This document shows positions 24,569 through 33,095 of a stretch of DNA of 64,000 nucleotides, piece by piece (positions within the stretch are counted from its first letter, which is position 1; every line of letters starts with the position of its first letter). The DNA is from Mesorhizobium sp. B2-1-8 (GTDB taxonomy: Bacteria; Pseudomonadota; Alphaproteobacteria; Rhizobiales; Rhizobiaceae). A model generated the notes under the pieces. That model ran no database searches. It worked only from the letters and a program-made list of their open reading frames with translations, and was not told the DNA's origin. The stretch covers positions 5,619,501-5,683,500 of the forward strand of contig NZ_CP083952.1 in assembly GCF_006442545.2 (NCBI RefSeq). Reading direction: 5' to 3'. Both the position numbers and the translations under genes were made by a program.

Positions 24569-26215
24569 TCAGCTCGCCTGCGGCGCCGGCAGGCGCTCGC
24601 GCAATTCGTCGACAAGCACCCTGGTGTTTTCGGAATAGTCGATCGGCACGACCACGAGGTGGACCCCGCCGTCGGTGAAGGCCTGTTCCAGCGCCGGCCG
24701 CAATTCGGCGATCGCGCTGACCCTGGTCCCCCTGGCGCCGTAGGCCTCGGCGTATTTGACGAAATCGGGATTGCCGAAGGTCATGCCGAAATCGGGAAAT
24801 TCATCGACCGCCTGCTTCCAGCGGATCATGCCATAGGCATGGTCTTCCAGCAGCAGGACGACGAGGTTGAGCTCGAGCCTGACAGCCGTCTCTAGTTCCT
24901 GGCTGTTCATCATGAAGCCGCCATCGCCGCAAATGGCCATGACACGGCGCTGGGGATAGAGCAGCGCCGCCATCATCGCCGACGGCAGCCCGGCGCCCAT
25001 GGTGGCCAGCGCGTTGTCGAGCAGCAGCGTGTTTGCCATGCGCGTGCGGTAGTTGCGGGCGAACCAGATCTTGTACATGCCGTTGTCCAGCGCGAGGATG
25101 CCGTCGGCCGGCATCACGGCGCGCACGTCGTGCACGATGCGCTGCGGCGTGAAGCGGTCTTCGGTGGCGCGCGCGGCGATGCGGCTCAAAATGCCTTCGC
25201 GCAGCGGCAGCAGGGCCTGCGCATTGGGGATCTTGCCTTCGACGCGATCGGCCAGCAGCGCCAGCGACGGACCGAGGTCGCCGACGATTTCCGCTTGCGG
25301 AAAATAGACCTGCTCGACATCGGCCGTCTGGTAGCCGACATGGATGACCTTCGGTCCCTTCGCGCCCATGATGAAGGGCGGTTTCTCGACCGTATCGTGG
25401 CCGATGGTGATGATCAGGTCGGCCTGCTCGATGGCCTCGTGGACATAGTCGCGTTCCGAAAGGGCCGCCGTTCCCATGTAGAGTTCGGTGCCGCCGGGCA
25501 CCGTGCCCTTGCCCATCTGCGTGGTGAAATAGGGTATCTGCGTGCGCAGGACGAACTGGGCGACATCAGGGGTCACGCGCGGCCGCGACGCCGCCGCGCC
25601 GAACATCAGCAGCGGACGCTTGGCCTCGATGATCATGCGGGCGGCGCGATCGAGCGCGCCAGCGCTGGCTAGGGGCAGTTCGACCGGATGCGTCGGCACC
25701 AAGGCAATCGGTTCGCACTCCGCCGCCGCGATATCTTCCGGCAGTTCCAGATGCACAGGGCCGGGGCGTTCTTCCTGTGCGACGCGGAAGGCTTCTCGCA
25801 CCAAGGACGGAATCATCTTCGGCGAGACGATCTGGCGCGACAGCTTGGTCAGCGGCTTCATCGCCGCGACGATATCGACGATCTGGAAGCGAGCCTGCCT
25901 GGACGACAGGATGCCCTTCTGTCCGGTGATCATGATCATCGGCATCGCGCCGAGCAGCGCATAGGCCGAGCCGGTCGTCAGATTGAGCGCGCCGGGGCCG
26001 AGCGTGGTGATGCACACACCCGGCTTGCCGGTAAGCCTGCCATAGGTGGCGGCCATGAAGGCGGCCGCCTGCTCGTGGCGGGTCAGGATCAGCTGGATCG
26101 ACGAGCGGCGGATGGATTCGACAATGTCGAGATTTTCCTCGCCCGGAATACCGAAAATCCGATCGACTCCTTCGTTCTCGAGGGCCGCCACGAACAGATC
26201 CGAACCTTTGGTCAT
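24569..26215 (-). CDS. Thiamine-diphosphate enzyme, acetolactate-synthase-like large subunit
   Basis: This 548-residue three-domain TPP enzyme has the catalytic Glu48 in TRHEQAAAFMA, PyrF-domain sequence GPGALNLTTGSAYA, and the TPP/Mg motif GDGGFMMNSQELETAVRLEL ending in LLLEDHAYGMIRW. In that last motif the usual Asn pair is Glu-Asp, nearer to catabolic AlsS-like enzymes than to anabolic IlvB. It would condense pyruvate with pyruvate or another aldehyde/keto acid. ATG 26215 has GGAGAG upstream. No small regulatory subunit (IlvN) is beside it. It stands alone; a convergent GNAT gene lies 70 bp beyond its end. Confidence 0.82.
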   Translation of the reverse strand: MTKGSDLFVAALENEGVDRIFGIPGEENLDIVESIRRSSIQLILTRHEQAAAFMAATYGRLTGKPGVCITTLGPGALNLTTGSAYALLGAMPMIMITGQKGILSSRQARFQIVDIVAAMKPLTKLSRQIVSPKMIPSLVREAFRVAQEERPGPVHLELPEDIAAAECEPIALVPTHPVELPLASAGALDRAARMIIEAKRPLLMFGAAASRPRVTPDVAQFVLRTQIPYFTTQMGKGTVPGGTELYMGTAALSERDYVHEAIEQADLIITIGHDTVEKPPFIMGAKGPKVIHVGYQTADVEQVYFPQAEIVGDLGPSLALLADRVEGKIPNAQALLPLREGILSRIAARATEDRFTPQRIVHDVRAVMPADGILALDNGMYKIWFARNYRTRMANTLLLDNALATMGAGLPSAMMAALLYPQRRVMAICGDGGFMMNSQELETAVRLELNLVVLLLEDHAYGMIRWKQAVDEFPDFGMTFGNPDFVKYAEAYGARGTRVSAIAELRPALEQAFTDGGVHLVVVPIDYSENTRVLVDELRERLPAPQAS

Positions 26216-26308
26216 GAACCGTCTCTCCTGCAATGCTGGCATTCCGTCAGCCACCTTCATATGGCACCGGAATGCGACACCTCAAAGAGGCAGTTCGCCT
26301 GCCAGCGA

Positions 26309-27211
26309 TCACGCCATCATTTTCGGCAATGCGGCCGCCAATGCGTCGACGGCCAGCCGGACCTTGAGCGGCAGATACGGCGTCTCCAGCCATAGCGCGT
26401 GGCAGTCGTAGGGATAGCGCGGCCGGTCCGGCAACAGCTCGACCAGCGCGCCGGCCTGGATTCGTTCGCGAACCAGCCAATGAGGCAGCCACGCGAGGCC
26501 CATACCGCCGGCGGCGGCATCGGCGATGGCATCGAGATCGTCGAGCCGAAGCCGGCCGGTTGGGACGAACTCGGCCGCAGCTTGTTCCTCGCGCGGGAAG
26601 AGCCAGGGCTGAACGATCATGCCGAGCCGGCGGTAGACAATCGCCTGATGATCGGCGAGGTCTTCGATCCGCCGTGGTTCGCCATGAATTTCCAGATAGG
26701 AAGGCGCGGCACAGACGACCATGTGCTGGCGTGCAACGCGGCGCGCGATCACGCCGGCCTTGTCGTCCAGATCACCGGTCCGGATGGCGAGATCGTAGCC
26801 GTCCTCGGCAAGATCGGCGAAGCGGTCGCTCAGCGACAGGTCGAGCTCCAGCGTCGGATACCGCCGCGCCAGTTGCAGCAACACGGGGGTCACGCAATGG
26901 CGGCCGAAATGCGCCGGCATGGTGACGCGCAGTTTTCCTCGCGGTTCCGAGAGCTGGTCGGCGGCGAGCGCATCGGCGGCCTCGGCCTCGGCCAGCACCA
27001 GCCGACACCGCTCATAATAGGCGCGTCCGAAATCGGTCAGGCTCTGGCGGCGCGTGGTCCGGTTGATGAGACGTACGCCAAGCCTGTCCTCGAGAAACCG
27101 GACATGCTTGCCGACCATCGGTCCGGATAGATCGAGCACGGTGGCCGCCGCCGCGAACGAGCCGAGATCAACGGCCCTGACGAACACGGCCATGCTTTCA
27201 AGCCTATCCAT
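26309..27211 (-). CDS. LysR-family transcriptional regulator
   Basis: This 300-residue regulator has the N-terminal winged HTH MDRLESMAVFVRAVDLGSFAAAATVLDLSGPMVGKHVRFLEDRLGVRLINRTTRR and the type II periplasmic-binding-like effector domain from about residue 90 (GKLRVTMPAHFG, ADGGYDLAIRTG-type segment, GMGLAWLPHWLV). It is divergent from the MDR gene at 27314 with about 100 bp between, the classic LysR arrangement, so it probably controls that gene. It may also influence the TPP-enzyme gene behind which it lies. Confidence 0.92.
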   Translation of the reverse strand: MDRLESMAVFVRAVDLGSFAAAATVLDLSGPMVGKHVRFLEDRLGVRLINRTTRRQSLTDFGRAYYERCRLVLAEAEAADALAADQLSEPRGKLRVTMPAHFGRHCVTPVLLQLARRYPTLELDLSLSDRFADLAEDGYDLAIRTGDLDDKAGVIARRVARQHMVVCAAPSYLEIHGEPRRIEDLADHQAIVYRRLGMIVQPWLFPREEQAAAEFVPTGRLRLDDLDAIADAAAGGMGLAWLPHWLVRERIQAGALVELLPDRPRYPYDCHALWLETPYLPLKVRLAVDALAAALPKMMA

Positions 27212-27313
27212 TTTCGAAACTCTTGGTTTCTACTGCACAATCTAAACAGCCATTTATCGCCAAAAGGCTTTGCATCATAGCTCATTCGGTTCAGATAATT
27301 TGGAGTGAGCAAA

Positions 27314-28303
27314 ATGACCCGTATCGTCCGCTTCCACCAGCATGGTGGTCCCGAGGTCCTGCGCATCGAGGAGGTCGATCTTCCTCCGCCGGGCCATGGT
27401 GAGGTTCAAATCCGCGTCAAGGCATTCGGCCTTAACCGCGCCGAGGCGCTGCTGCGCGCGGGCAACTATATCGAGACACCCACCCTGCCCTCCGGGCTCG
27501 GGCTGGAAGCGGCAGGCGTCATCGAGACAATCGGCGAAGGCGTGACCGGGCTGACCCCCGGCGACGCCGTCAGTGTCATCCCGCCGCAATCGATGGTTCG
27601 CTGGCCGGCTTACGGCGAGCTTGTCACCTTTCCCGCCAGGCTTATCGTCAAACACCCGGCGTCCCTCGACTGGCAAACTGCGGCGGCGATCTGGATGCCG
27701 TACCTCACCGCCTATGGTGCGTTGGTCGAGATCGCCAAGCTGGGTGGACAAGACTTCGTCGTCATCACCGCCGCCTCCAGCAGCGTCGGCCTTGCGGCGA
27801 TCCAGATCGCCAACAGGGTTGGCGCGACAACGATCGCGGTGACGCGGGCGTCGGCGAAGAGGCAAGCACTGCTCGACGCCGGTGCAACGCATGTGGTGGT
27901 CCTCGAGGAAGAGTATCTTGTGAGAAGACTGAGCCAGATTGCCGGGCCGCAAGGCGTACGCGTCGTGTTCGATCCGATCGGCGGGCCGATCTTCGAGCCG
28001 TTGACGGCGGCCATGTCGAAAGGCGGCATTCTCATCGAATATGGCGGCCTCAGCAGCGACCCGACGCCGTTTCCGTTGGCTGCCGTGTTGGGCAAGACAC
28101 TGACGTTGCGCGGTTATCTCGTCCACGAGATCACCGGCAATCCGGAGAAGTTGGAGGCTGCCAAGGCGTTCATCCTCGAAGGCCTCGAGGACGACACTCT
28201 CACGCCGATCGTCGACAGGACGTTTCCATTCGACCAGATCGTCGAGGCGCATCGCTATCTCGAATCGAACGAGCAGTTCGGCAAGATCGTCGTGACGGTT
28301 TGA
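27314..28303 (+). CDS. Zinc-independent MDR oxidoreductase, quinone-oxidoreductase-like
   Basis: This 329-residue medium-chain dehydrogenase/reductase has a GroES-like N-domain (PPGHGEVQIRVKAFGLNRAEALLRAGNY) and an NADPH Rossmann part (VVITAASSSVGLAAIQIANRVG). The usual structural-zinc cysteine cluster is missing, as in quinone oxidoreductases and enoyl reductases. ATG 27314 has GGAG nine bases upstream. It is monocistronic, opposite a LysR gene. The substrate is likely a reactive quinone or enone. Confidence 0.88.
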   Translation: MTRIVRFHQHGGPEVLRIEEVDLPPPGHGEVQIRVKAFGLNRAEALLRAGNYIETPTLPSGLGLEAAGVIETIGEGVTGLTPGDAVSVIPPQSMVRWPAYGELVTFPARLIVKHPASLDWQTAAAIWMPYLTAYGALVEIAKLGGQDFVVITAASSSVGLAAIQIANRVGATTIAVTRASAKRQALLDAGATHVVVLEEEYLVRRLSQIAGPQGVRVVFDPIGGPIFEPLTAAMSKGGILIEYGGLSSDPTPFPLAAVLGKTLTLRGYLVHEITGNPEKLEAAKAFILEGLEDDTLTPIVDRTFPFDQIVEAHRYLESNEQFGKIVVTV

Positions 28304-28320
28304 GCAGCAATCATTCTCAC

Positions 28321-28334
28321 GGGCAATATTGCCC
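28321..28334. other. GGGCAATATTGCCC palindrome after the MDR gene
   Basis: A perfect 14-bp palindrome lies 17 bp behind the MDR stop. It could fold as a short hairpin at the end of the transcript but has no T-run. Confidence 0.3.
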
Positions 28335-28391
28335 CTTGAAGGCGCCGTGCCGCATGCCTAACTCCCGTGTGCGGGCCGGGCCCCTCTGACT

Positions 28392-28457
28392 GTCGCTTTT
28401 GGCGACCGTGATGTCGGACCGCTTCAACGGGCCCGTTTCATCCTTTCGGTCAAGCGG
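28392..28457 (+). promoter_or_regulatory. Structured leader upstream of the zinc-ribbon gene
   Basis: GTCGC-TTTTG-GCGAC (28392-28406) forms a hairpin. Then CCGCTT (28419-28424) can pair with AAGCGG (28452-28457) around the palindrome AACGGGCCCGTT (28426-28437). The fold ends about 30 bases before the start codon. It may be a cis-acting RNA, but I do not recognise a named riboswitch. Confidence 0.35.
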
Positions 28458-28487
28458 GCTCATTTCTTTTCTGGTTAGGAGCCCCTG

Positions 28488-28784
28488 ATGACATCTCTCC
28501 TTGGTATGGTTTGCCCCTCCTGCCGCGTCGCGCTCGTGATGAGCGAACGCCAGGGGATCGAGATCGACTACTGTCCGCAGTGCCGTGGTGTCTGGCTCGA
28601 TCGAGGCGAACTCGACAAGATCATCGAGCGTTCCAGCAGGGATGCGTCGCCCGCGCCACAGGCGCAGCCGGCAGCGTTCTCGCAGCCGCGCGATGGCCGG
28701 GACCGCGATGACGACTATTCCCGCTCGCATGGCCAACGCTATCCGAAGCGGAAGAAATCATTCTTCGAAGAGCTGTTCGATTGA
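28488..28784 (+). CDS. Zinc-ribbon (zf-TFIIB) small protein
   Basis: This 98-residue protein has one four-cysteine zinc ribbon at C9, C12, C29 and C32 (CPSC and YCPQCRGVWLDRGELDKI, the signature of the zf-TFIIB family). A disordered Pro/Arg/Asp-rich stretch and a basic tail ending KKSFFEELFD follow. AGGAG precedes ATG 28488. It may be a nucleic-acid- or protein-binding adaptor; the role is unknown. The Tim44-like gene follows after 72 bp, possibly co-transcribed. Confidence 0.85.
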   Translation: MTSLLGMVCPSCRVALVMSERQGIEIDYCPQCRGVWLDRGELDKIIERSSRDASPAPQAQPAAFSQPRDGRDRDDDYSRSHGQRYPKRKKSFFEELFD

Positions 28785-28856
28785 CCGCATGAGGCCCGCC
28801 ACCCGGCCAACGTTTTTGCTGAAATTTCCGAAACCACATCGATAAAGGTCACCCCG

Positions 28857-29843
28857 ATGACTTCCCGCACAAGCCGAATTGCCGCCCTCCTCGCCGGACT
28901 GTTCCTCGCATTCTCCATGGTCGCGATCGATCATGCCGAGGCGCGGCGCGGCGGCAGTTTCGGCAGTCGTGGTACACGCACCTTCCAGTCGGCGCCGCCG
29001 ACCAGGACCGCGCCGGCGCCGACCGCGCCGGTCGAGCGTTCGATGACACCCAACACCGGCGTGAACAATGCGGCCCGGCAGCCGCAGGCCGGCCTGCAGA
29101 GGCCCGGCTTCATGAGCGGCTTCGGCGGAACGATGATGCGCGGCCTGCTGCTCGGCGGCCTGATCGGCCTGCTCGTGGGCCATGGTTTCGGCGGCCTCGC
29201 CGGCATGTTCGGCTTCCTGCTCCAGGCCCTGCTCATCGGTGGCGCGATCATCCTGGCCATCAGGTTCTTCCGGTCGCAATCCGCGCGTGGCCCCGCGCCC
29301 GCACTCGCCGGCGTGGGCAATACCCAGGCTTCACAGTTCGAGAACCGCGCACAACGGGAGACGGGAACCGCGGGCTCCTTCACAATTCCCGGCTTTGGCG
29401 GCGGTTCGGGCGGAGGCTATGATGCCACCCGATCCGAAGAGATCACGCTGGCCCAGACCGACCTCGACGCCTTCCAGCAGCTGTTGACTGAGGTCCAGGA
29501 GGCATTCGGCCGCGAGGACCATGCCGCATTGCGGCGGTCGGTGACGCCCGAGATGGTGTCCTATCTGTCGGAAGAACTGGCCGACAATGCCCAGAAAGGT
29601 CTCAGGAACGAAGTGTCCGATGTCACCCTGCTGCAGGCCGACATCGCGGAAAGCTGGCGCGAGGATGACCGCGACTACGCGACGGCCGCGTTGCGCTACG
29701 AGTCTCGCGACGTGATGCGCGAACGGGCGAGCGGCAAGGTCGTCGAGGGCGACCAAGACCATCCCACCGAGACGATCGAGTTGTGGACATTCACGCGTCA
29801 GAACGGCTCGAACTGGAAGCTCTCGGCGATACAAGAGGCTTGA
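28857..29843 (+). CDS. Tim44-like domain membrane protein
   Basis: This 328-residue protein has a signal sequence (cut near HAEA/RRGG at residue 29), a low-complexity Arg/Pro/Gln/Gly stretch, two close hydrophobic segments at about 93-137 (GLIGLLVG and LLQALLIGGAIILAIRFF), a Gly-rich linker and a C-terminal Tim44-like domain from about residue 190 (DLDAFQQLLTEVQEAFGREDHAALRRSVTPEMVSYL). Alphaproteobacterial Tim44-like proteins sit at the inner membrane and are related to mitochondrial Tim44; their bacterial job is poorly known. Confidence 0.85.
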   Translation: MTSRTSRIAALLAGLFLAFSMVAIDHAEARRGGSFGSRGTRTFQSAPPTRTAPAPTAPVERSMTPNTGVNNAARQPQAGLQRPGFMSGFGGTMMRGLLLGGLIGLLVGHGFGGLAGMFGFLLQALLIGGAIILAIRFFRSQSARGPAPALAGVGNTQASQFENRAQRETGTAGSFTIPGFGGGSGGGYDATRSEEITLAQTDLDAFQQLLTEVQEAFGREDHAALRRSVTPEMVSYLSEELADNAQKGLRNEVSDVTLLQADIAESWREDDRDYATAALRYESRDVMRERASGKVVEGDQDHPTETIELWTFTRQNGSNWKLSAIQEA

Positions 29844-30132
29844 GCGTCGCGAGTTTACCTGCTGACGGCCAACTCACGATCTGGACGCACATCGGCGTGC
29901 CGATCCCGATGGCGGAGACCGACACCGCGGGCGTCCTGAAAATAAGGCGCCTCCCGGTTCAGGCTGCCGACAAACACGAGACACGCATTCCCGACACCGC
30001 GCATGATTTCCTCCTGCCCTGCGCGCGCTTCCGCGCGCAAAAACCGGTCAAAATTTCGCCCGTCCTTGCTTGCAACGCAATCCCATATGTGAAAATAGTA
30101 TTTACAAAAGAAGATTGGCGGGAGGAGACATC
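29844..30132. other. Intergenic stretch with no gene seen
   Basis: No convincing coding frame is visible on either strand. The last 60 bases are AT-rich (CATATGTGAAAATAGTATTTAC at 30084-30105) and probably hold the promoter of the MaoC/CoA-transferase operon. They end in a very strong ribosome site (GGAGGAG, 30121-30127) that serves the leader ORF at 30133. Confidence 0.4.
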
Positions 30133-30207
30133 GTGCAATCAGGCGCTTCGATGCGTGCTCGAAGGGTTGCCCGGGCGCTCTCGCGAGACCGGTGGATTGA
30201 GCCATGA
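30133..30207 (+). CDS. 24-codon Arg-rich leader ORF overlapping the MaoC start
   Basis: GTG 30133 follows GGAGGAGACATC closely. The frame encodes 24 residues with seven arginines (core [15 protein letters not shown]) and ends with TGA at 30205-30207, overlapping the ATG of the MaoC gene (ATGA). The strongest ribosome site of the operon is thus placed on this peptide. It may be a coupling leader or a regulatory uORF; no homologue is known to me and it could be fortuitous. Confidence 0.45.
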   Translation: MQSGASMRARRVARALSRDRWIEP

Positions 30208-30755
30208 ACGATTTCGCACCGACCGTCGGCATTGCCTCGACGCTTCCCAGGAACATGCCCGAAGAGCATGCCGCGCTACCGGTGTGGAACGCCGAGAACT
30301 GGTTCTACGAGGACTGGCCGGTCGGCCAGAAGATCCGCTCGCTGCGACGTACCATGGCGGAAGGCGACAGCCACCTCTTCAACTCGCTGGTGCTCGATAT
30401 CCATCCTTACGTGCAGGACCAGATGTTTGCCGAGAGCGAAGGCATTTTCGGCAAGAGGCTGATCGCCGGCGCGTTTGTTTTTTCGGCTGGGCTGGGACTG
30501 GTCGCGACCAACTGCGTCAACGCCTTTTCCTATGGCTATGACAAGCTGCGCTTCATAAAGCCCGTCTTCATTGGCGACACGATCTATTCGATCCGTTCCA
30601 ACCTCGACAAAAAGCCTCGTTACCAGGAGATGGGACTGATCCGCGCCAGCTACGAGGTATTCAAGGGCGAAGGCGAGTTGGTGCTCTATTGCGAACACCT
30701 GCAAACGGTGAAGTACCGCAACCCTGCCGATTTCATCGGCAAGACGGAGAAATAG
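30204..30755 (+). CDS. MaoC-like hot-dog protein lacking the catalytic His
   Basis: This 183-residue single hot-dog domain has an extra 30-residue N-terminus. It shares with the protein encoded at 41819 the block [20 protein letters not shown] and the gap-free stretch before it. In that ungapped alignment the hydratase Asp is kept (Asp65) but the position of the catalytic His (Asp+5) is Val70; a His sits at 67 instead. It may therefore be a non-catalytic or altered subunit. MaoC proteins hydrate or dehydrate acyl-CoA thioesters. It is followed after 2 bp by a CoA-transferase gene, which supports a CoA-ester substrate. Confidence 0.82.
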   Translation: MNDFAPTVGIASTLPRNMPEEHAALPVWNAENWFYEDWPVGQKIRSLRRTMAEGDSHLFNSLVLDIHPYVQDQMFAESEGIFGKRLIAGAFVFSAGLGLVATNCVNAFSYGYDKLRFIKPVFIGDTIYSIRSNLDKKPRYQEMGLIRASYEVFKGEGELVLYCEHLQTVKYRNPADFIGKTEK

Positions 30756-30757
30756 AA

Positions 30758-31918
30758 ATGCCGGCAGCAGCCGAATTGCCGCTTGCCGGCCTCGTCGTCG
30801 TCGACATGAGCCAGTTCCTGTCCGGGCCCTATTGTTCGCTGAGATTGCTCGATCTCGGCGCCCGCGTCATCAAGATCGAGCGTCCGGATGGAGGTGACCT
30901 GTCGCGTCAGCTCTATCTCAGCGACACCGAGATCGGCGGCGATTCCACCATCTTCCACGCCATTAACCGGGCCAAGGAAAGCCTCGCAATCGATTTGAAG
31001 AACGAGGCCGATCTCGAGGCATTGCGCGGCCTTCTGGCCAAGGCCGATGTGCTGATCCAGAATTTCCGGCCGGGTGTCATCGAGCGGCTTGGCGTCGACT
31101 ACGAAGCCGTCCGCCAGATCAATCCGCGCCTGGTCTATGCCTCGATCAGCGGCTATGGCGAGGAAGGCCCGTGGGTCAAGCGTCCCGGCCAGGACCTGCT
31201 GGCGCAGTCGCGCTCCGGCGTGATGTGGCTGAACGGCGACGAAGACCAGGGGCCGGTGCCGTTCGGGCTCGCCATCGGCGACATGCTGGCGGGTGCGGCC
31301 TGCGCGCAAGGCATCCTGGCTGCACTGGTGCGGCGCGGCATCACCGGTCAGGGAAGCCATATCGAGACCAGCCTTCTGGAAGCGCTGGTCGACTTCCAGT
31401 TCGAGGTGCTGACCACGCATCTCAATGACGGCCGCCGCCTGCCGCGACGCTCGAGTTTCCGCAGCGCGCATGCCTATCTCTCGGCGCCTTACGGCGTCTA
31501 TCCGGCCAAGGACGGATATCTCGCCATCGCCATGACGCCGATCCCAAAGCTCGCCGACCTTTTGTCGCTCGATGAACTGGCGCCCTATCGCGACAAGCCG
31601 GCATCGTGGTTCACCGCGCGCGACGATATCAAGTCGATCATCGCCCAGAGGATTGCAACGAAAACCATCGACGAATGGCTTGCCATTCTCGAGCCCGCTG
31701 ACATCTGGTGCGCGAAGGTGTTGAACTGGCCCGAGATGCTGGCAAGCGAAGGTTTTCAGTCGCTCGACATGCTGCAGACGGTGACGCGTGAGGACGATGT
31801 CTCGATCCTTACCACCAGTTCGCCGCTCCGGGTCGATGGGATCAGAGCCAAGGTCGACCGCGCGGCGCCGCGCATCGGCGAGCACAGTGCGAAAATCCGC
31901 GCGGAGTTCGGCTTGTGA
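30758..31918 (+). CDS. Family III CoA-transferase (CaiB/BaiF)
   Basis: This 386-residue CoA-transferase has the N-terminal motif LPLAGLVVVDMSQFLSGPYCSLRLLDLGARVIKIERPDGGD, the SLAIDLKN and LIQNFRPGVIERLGVDY blocks and the catalytic-Asp region PGQDLLAQSRSG. It moves CoA between two carboxylic acids. ATG 30758 is 2 bp behind the MaoC stop, and the end overlaps the GTG of the next gene. Within a locus otherwise devoted to a sugar importer this points to activation of an organic acid made from the imported compound (inference). Confidence 0.92.
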   Translation: MPAAAELPLAGLVVVDMSQFLSGPYCSLRLLDLGARVIKIERPDGGDLSRQLYLSDTEIGGDSTIFHAINRAKESLAIDLKNEADLEALRGLLAKADVLIQNFRPGVIERLGVDYEAVRQINPRLVYASISGYGEEGPWVKRPGQDLLAQSRSGVMWLNGDEDQGPVPFGLAIGDMLAGAACAQGILAALVRRGITGQGSHIETSLLEALVDFQFEVLTTHLNDGRRLPRRSSFRSAHAYLSAPYGVYPAKDGYLAIAMTPIPKLADLLSLDELAPYRDKPASWFTARDDIKSIIAQRIATKTIDEWLAILEPADIWCAKVLNWPEMLASEGFQSLDMLQTVTREDDVSILTTSSPLRVDGIRAKVDRAAPRIGEHSAKIRAEFGL

Positions 31919-33078
31919 CCACGCGCTTCCTTAAGCCCACACTCAGGGGCATGACCTGGAGCCACCCGCGCGGCTACGATCCAATGGTCGCGTGTTCATC
32001 TCTGTGGCAGCAGAAAACCGGCGTTGTCGTCGAATGGGACAAGCGTTCGCTGCAGGATTTCGAATCCTTCCCGGTCGAGGAGTTGGCGCGGGCCTATGAC
32101 CTTATCGTCATCGATCATCCGCATGTCGGCCAGGTCACGGCGGAGCGCTGTCTCGAGCCTCTCGACGTCGCCGGCCGCGAGGCGGAGCGCGCCGCGCTTG
32201 CCTCGGGCAGCGTCGGCCAGTCCTATCCGAGTTACGCCTGGCAGGGCCGGCAATGGGCGTTTCCGATAGACGCGGCGGCCCAAGTGCAGGCCTGGCGGCC
32301 GGACGCGCTAGATGCGCCGGCGGCGACGTGGGGCGAGGTGCTTGATCTCGCCCGGCAGGGCCGCGTGCTGCTGCCGCTGCGGCCACCCCACTCGCTGATG
32401 ACCTTCTATACGCTGGCCGGCAATCTCGGGCATCCCTGCGCGATCGATCCGTCGGGCGATCTCATCGACGTCGAGACGGGCTGCGAAGTCTTCGAGACGA
32501 TACGTGAGATCGCGACGCTGGTCGGCCCCACCTGCTTCGACATGGACCCGATCGCCGTTTCGGAGCGCATGGCCGAGGCCGGTTCCCGCATTGTCTGCGC
32601 GCCGCTGATCTATGGCTATGTCTCCTATGCGGCGTCGGGTTTTCGCGCGAACAGGCTGGCCTTTGCCGACATTCCGGTCATTGGTTCCGATGGCCCGATC
32701 GGCTCGGCGCTCGGCGGCACCGGCATTGCGGTCTCGGCCTTTTCCAAGGCGAAAGACGCGGCGATCGATTTCGCCTATTGGGTCGCCAGCGGCGATGTCC
32801 AGCGCGGCAGCTATGCAGCCGCCGGCGGCCAGCCGGGCCATGCGGCTGCCTGGGAAGACCAGACGGTCAATCAAGCGACCGGTGACTTCTATCGGGACAC
32901 GCGCGCGACGCTTGAGGGGGCTTGGGTGCGGCCGCGCCATGACGGCTACATGGCATTCCAGCAGGCGGCGTCCGACCGCATCAATTCCGGCCTGGCCTCC
33001 GGCCGCCCGGCCGGCCAGGTCGTCGCCGATCTCATCAGCCTGTTCCGGGCCAGTACCCAGGCAACCAACATCACCTGA
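31915..33078 (+). CDS. Solute-binding-fold protein without a signal peptide
   Basis: This 387-residue protein has a type II periplasmic-binding fold like sugar-binding lipoproteins (IVIDHPHVGQ, YPSYAWQGRQWAFPIDAAAQVQAWRPDAL, GGTGIAVSAFSKAKDAAIDFAYWVASGD). Its N-terminus is MTTRFLKPTLRGMTWSHPRG, with no hydrophobic core, Tat motif or lipobox. It should therefore stay in the cytoplasm. It starts with GTG overlapping the CoA-transferase stop (GTGA), so it is co-translated with an enzyme and not with permeases. It may be a ligand sensor or a partner of the transferase. Confidence 0.75.
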   Translation: MTTRFLKPTLRGMTWSHPRGYDPMVACSSLWQQKTGVVVEWDKRSLQDFESFPVEELARAYDLIVIDHPHVGQVTAERCLEPLDVAGREAERAALASGSVGQSYPSYAWQGRQWAFPIDAAAQVQAWRPDALDAPAATWGEVLDLARQGRVLLPLRPPHSLMTFYTLAGNLGHPCAIDPSGDLIDVETGCEVFETIREIATLVGPTCFDMDPIAVSERMAEAGSRIVCAPLIYGYVSYAASGFRANRLAFADIPVIGSDGPIGSALGGTGIAVSAFSKAKDAAIDFAYWVASGDVQRGSYAAAGGQPGHAAAWEDQTVNQATGDFYRDTRATLEGAWVRPRHDGYMAFQQAASDRINSGLASGRPAGQVVADLISLFRASTQATNIT

Positions 33079-33095
33079 GGGACCTGGCCTGGGTC

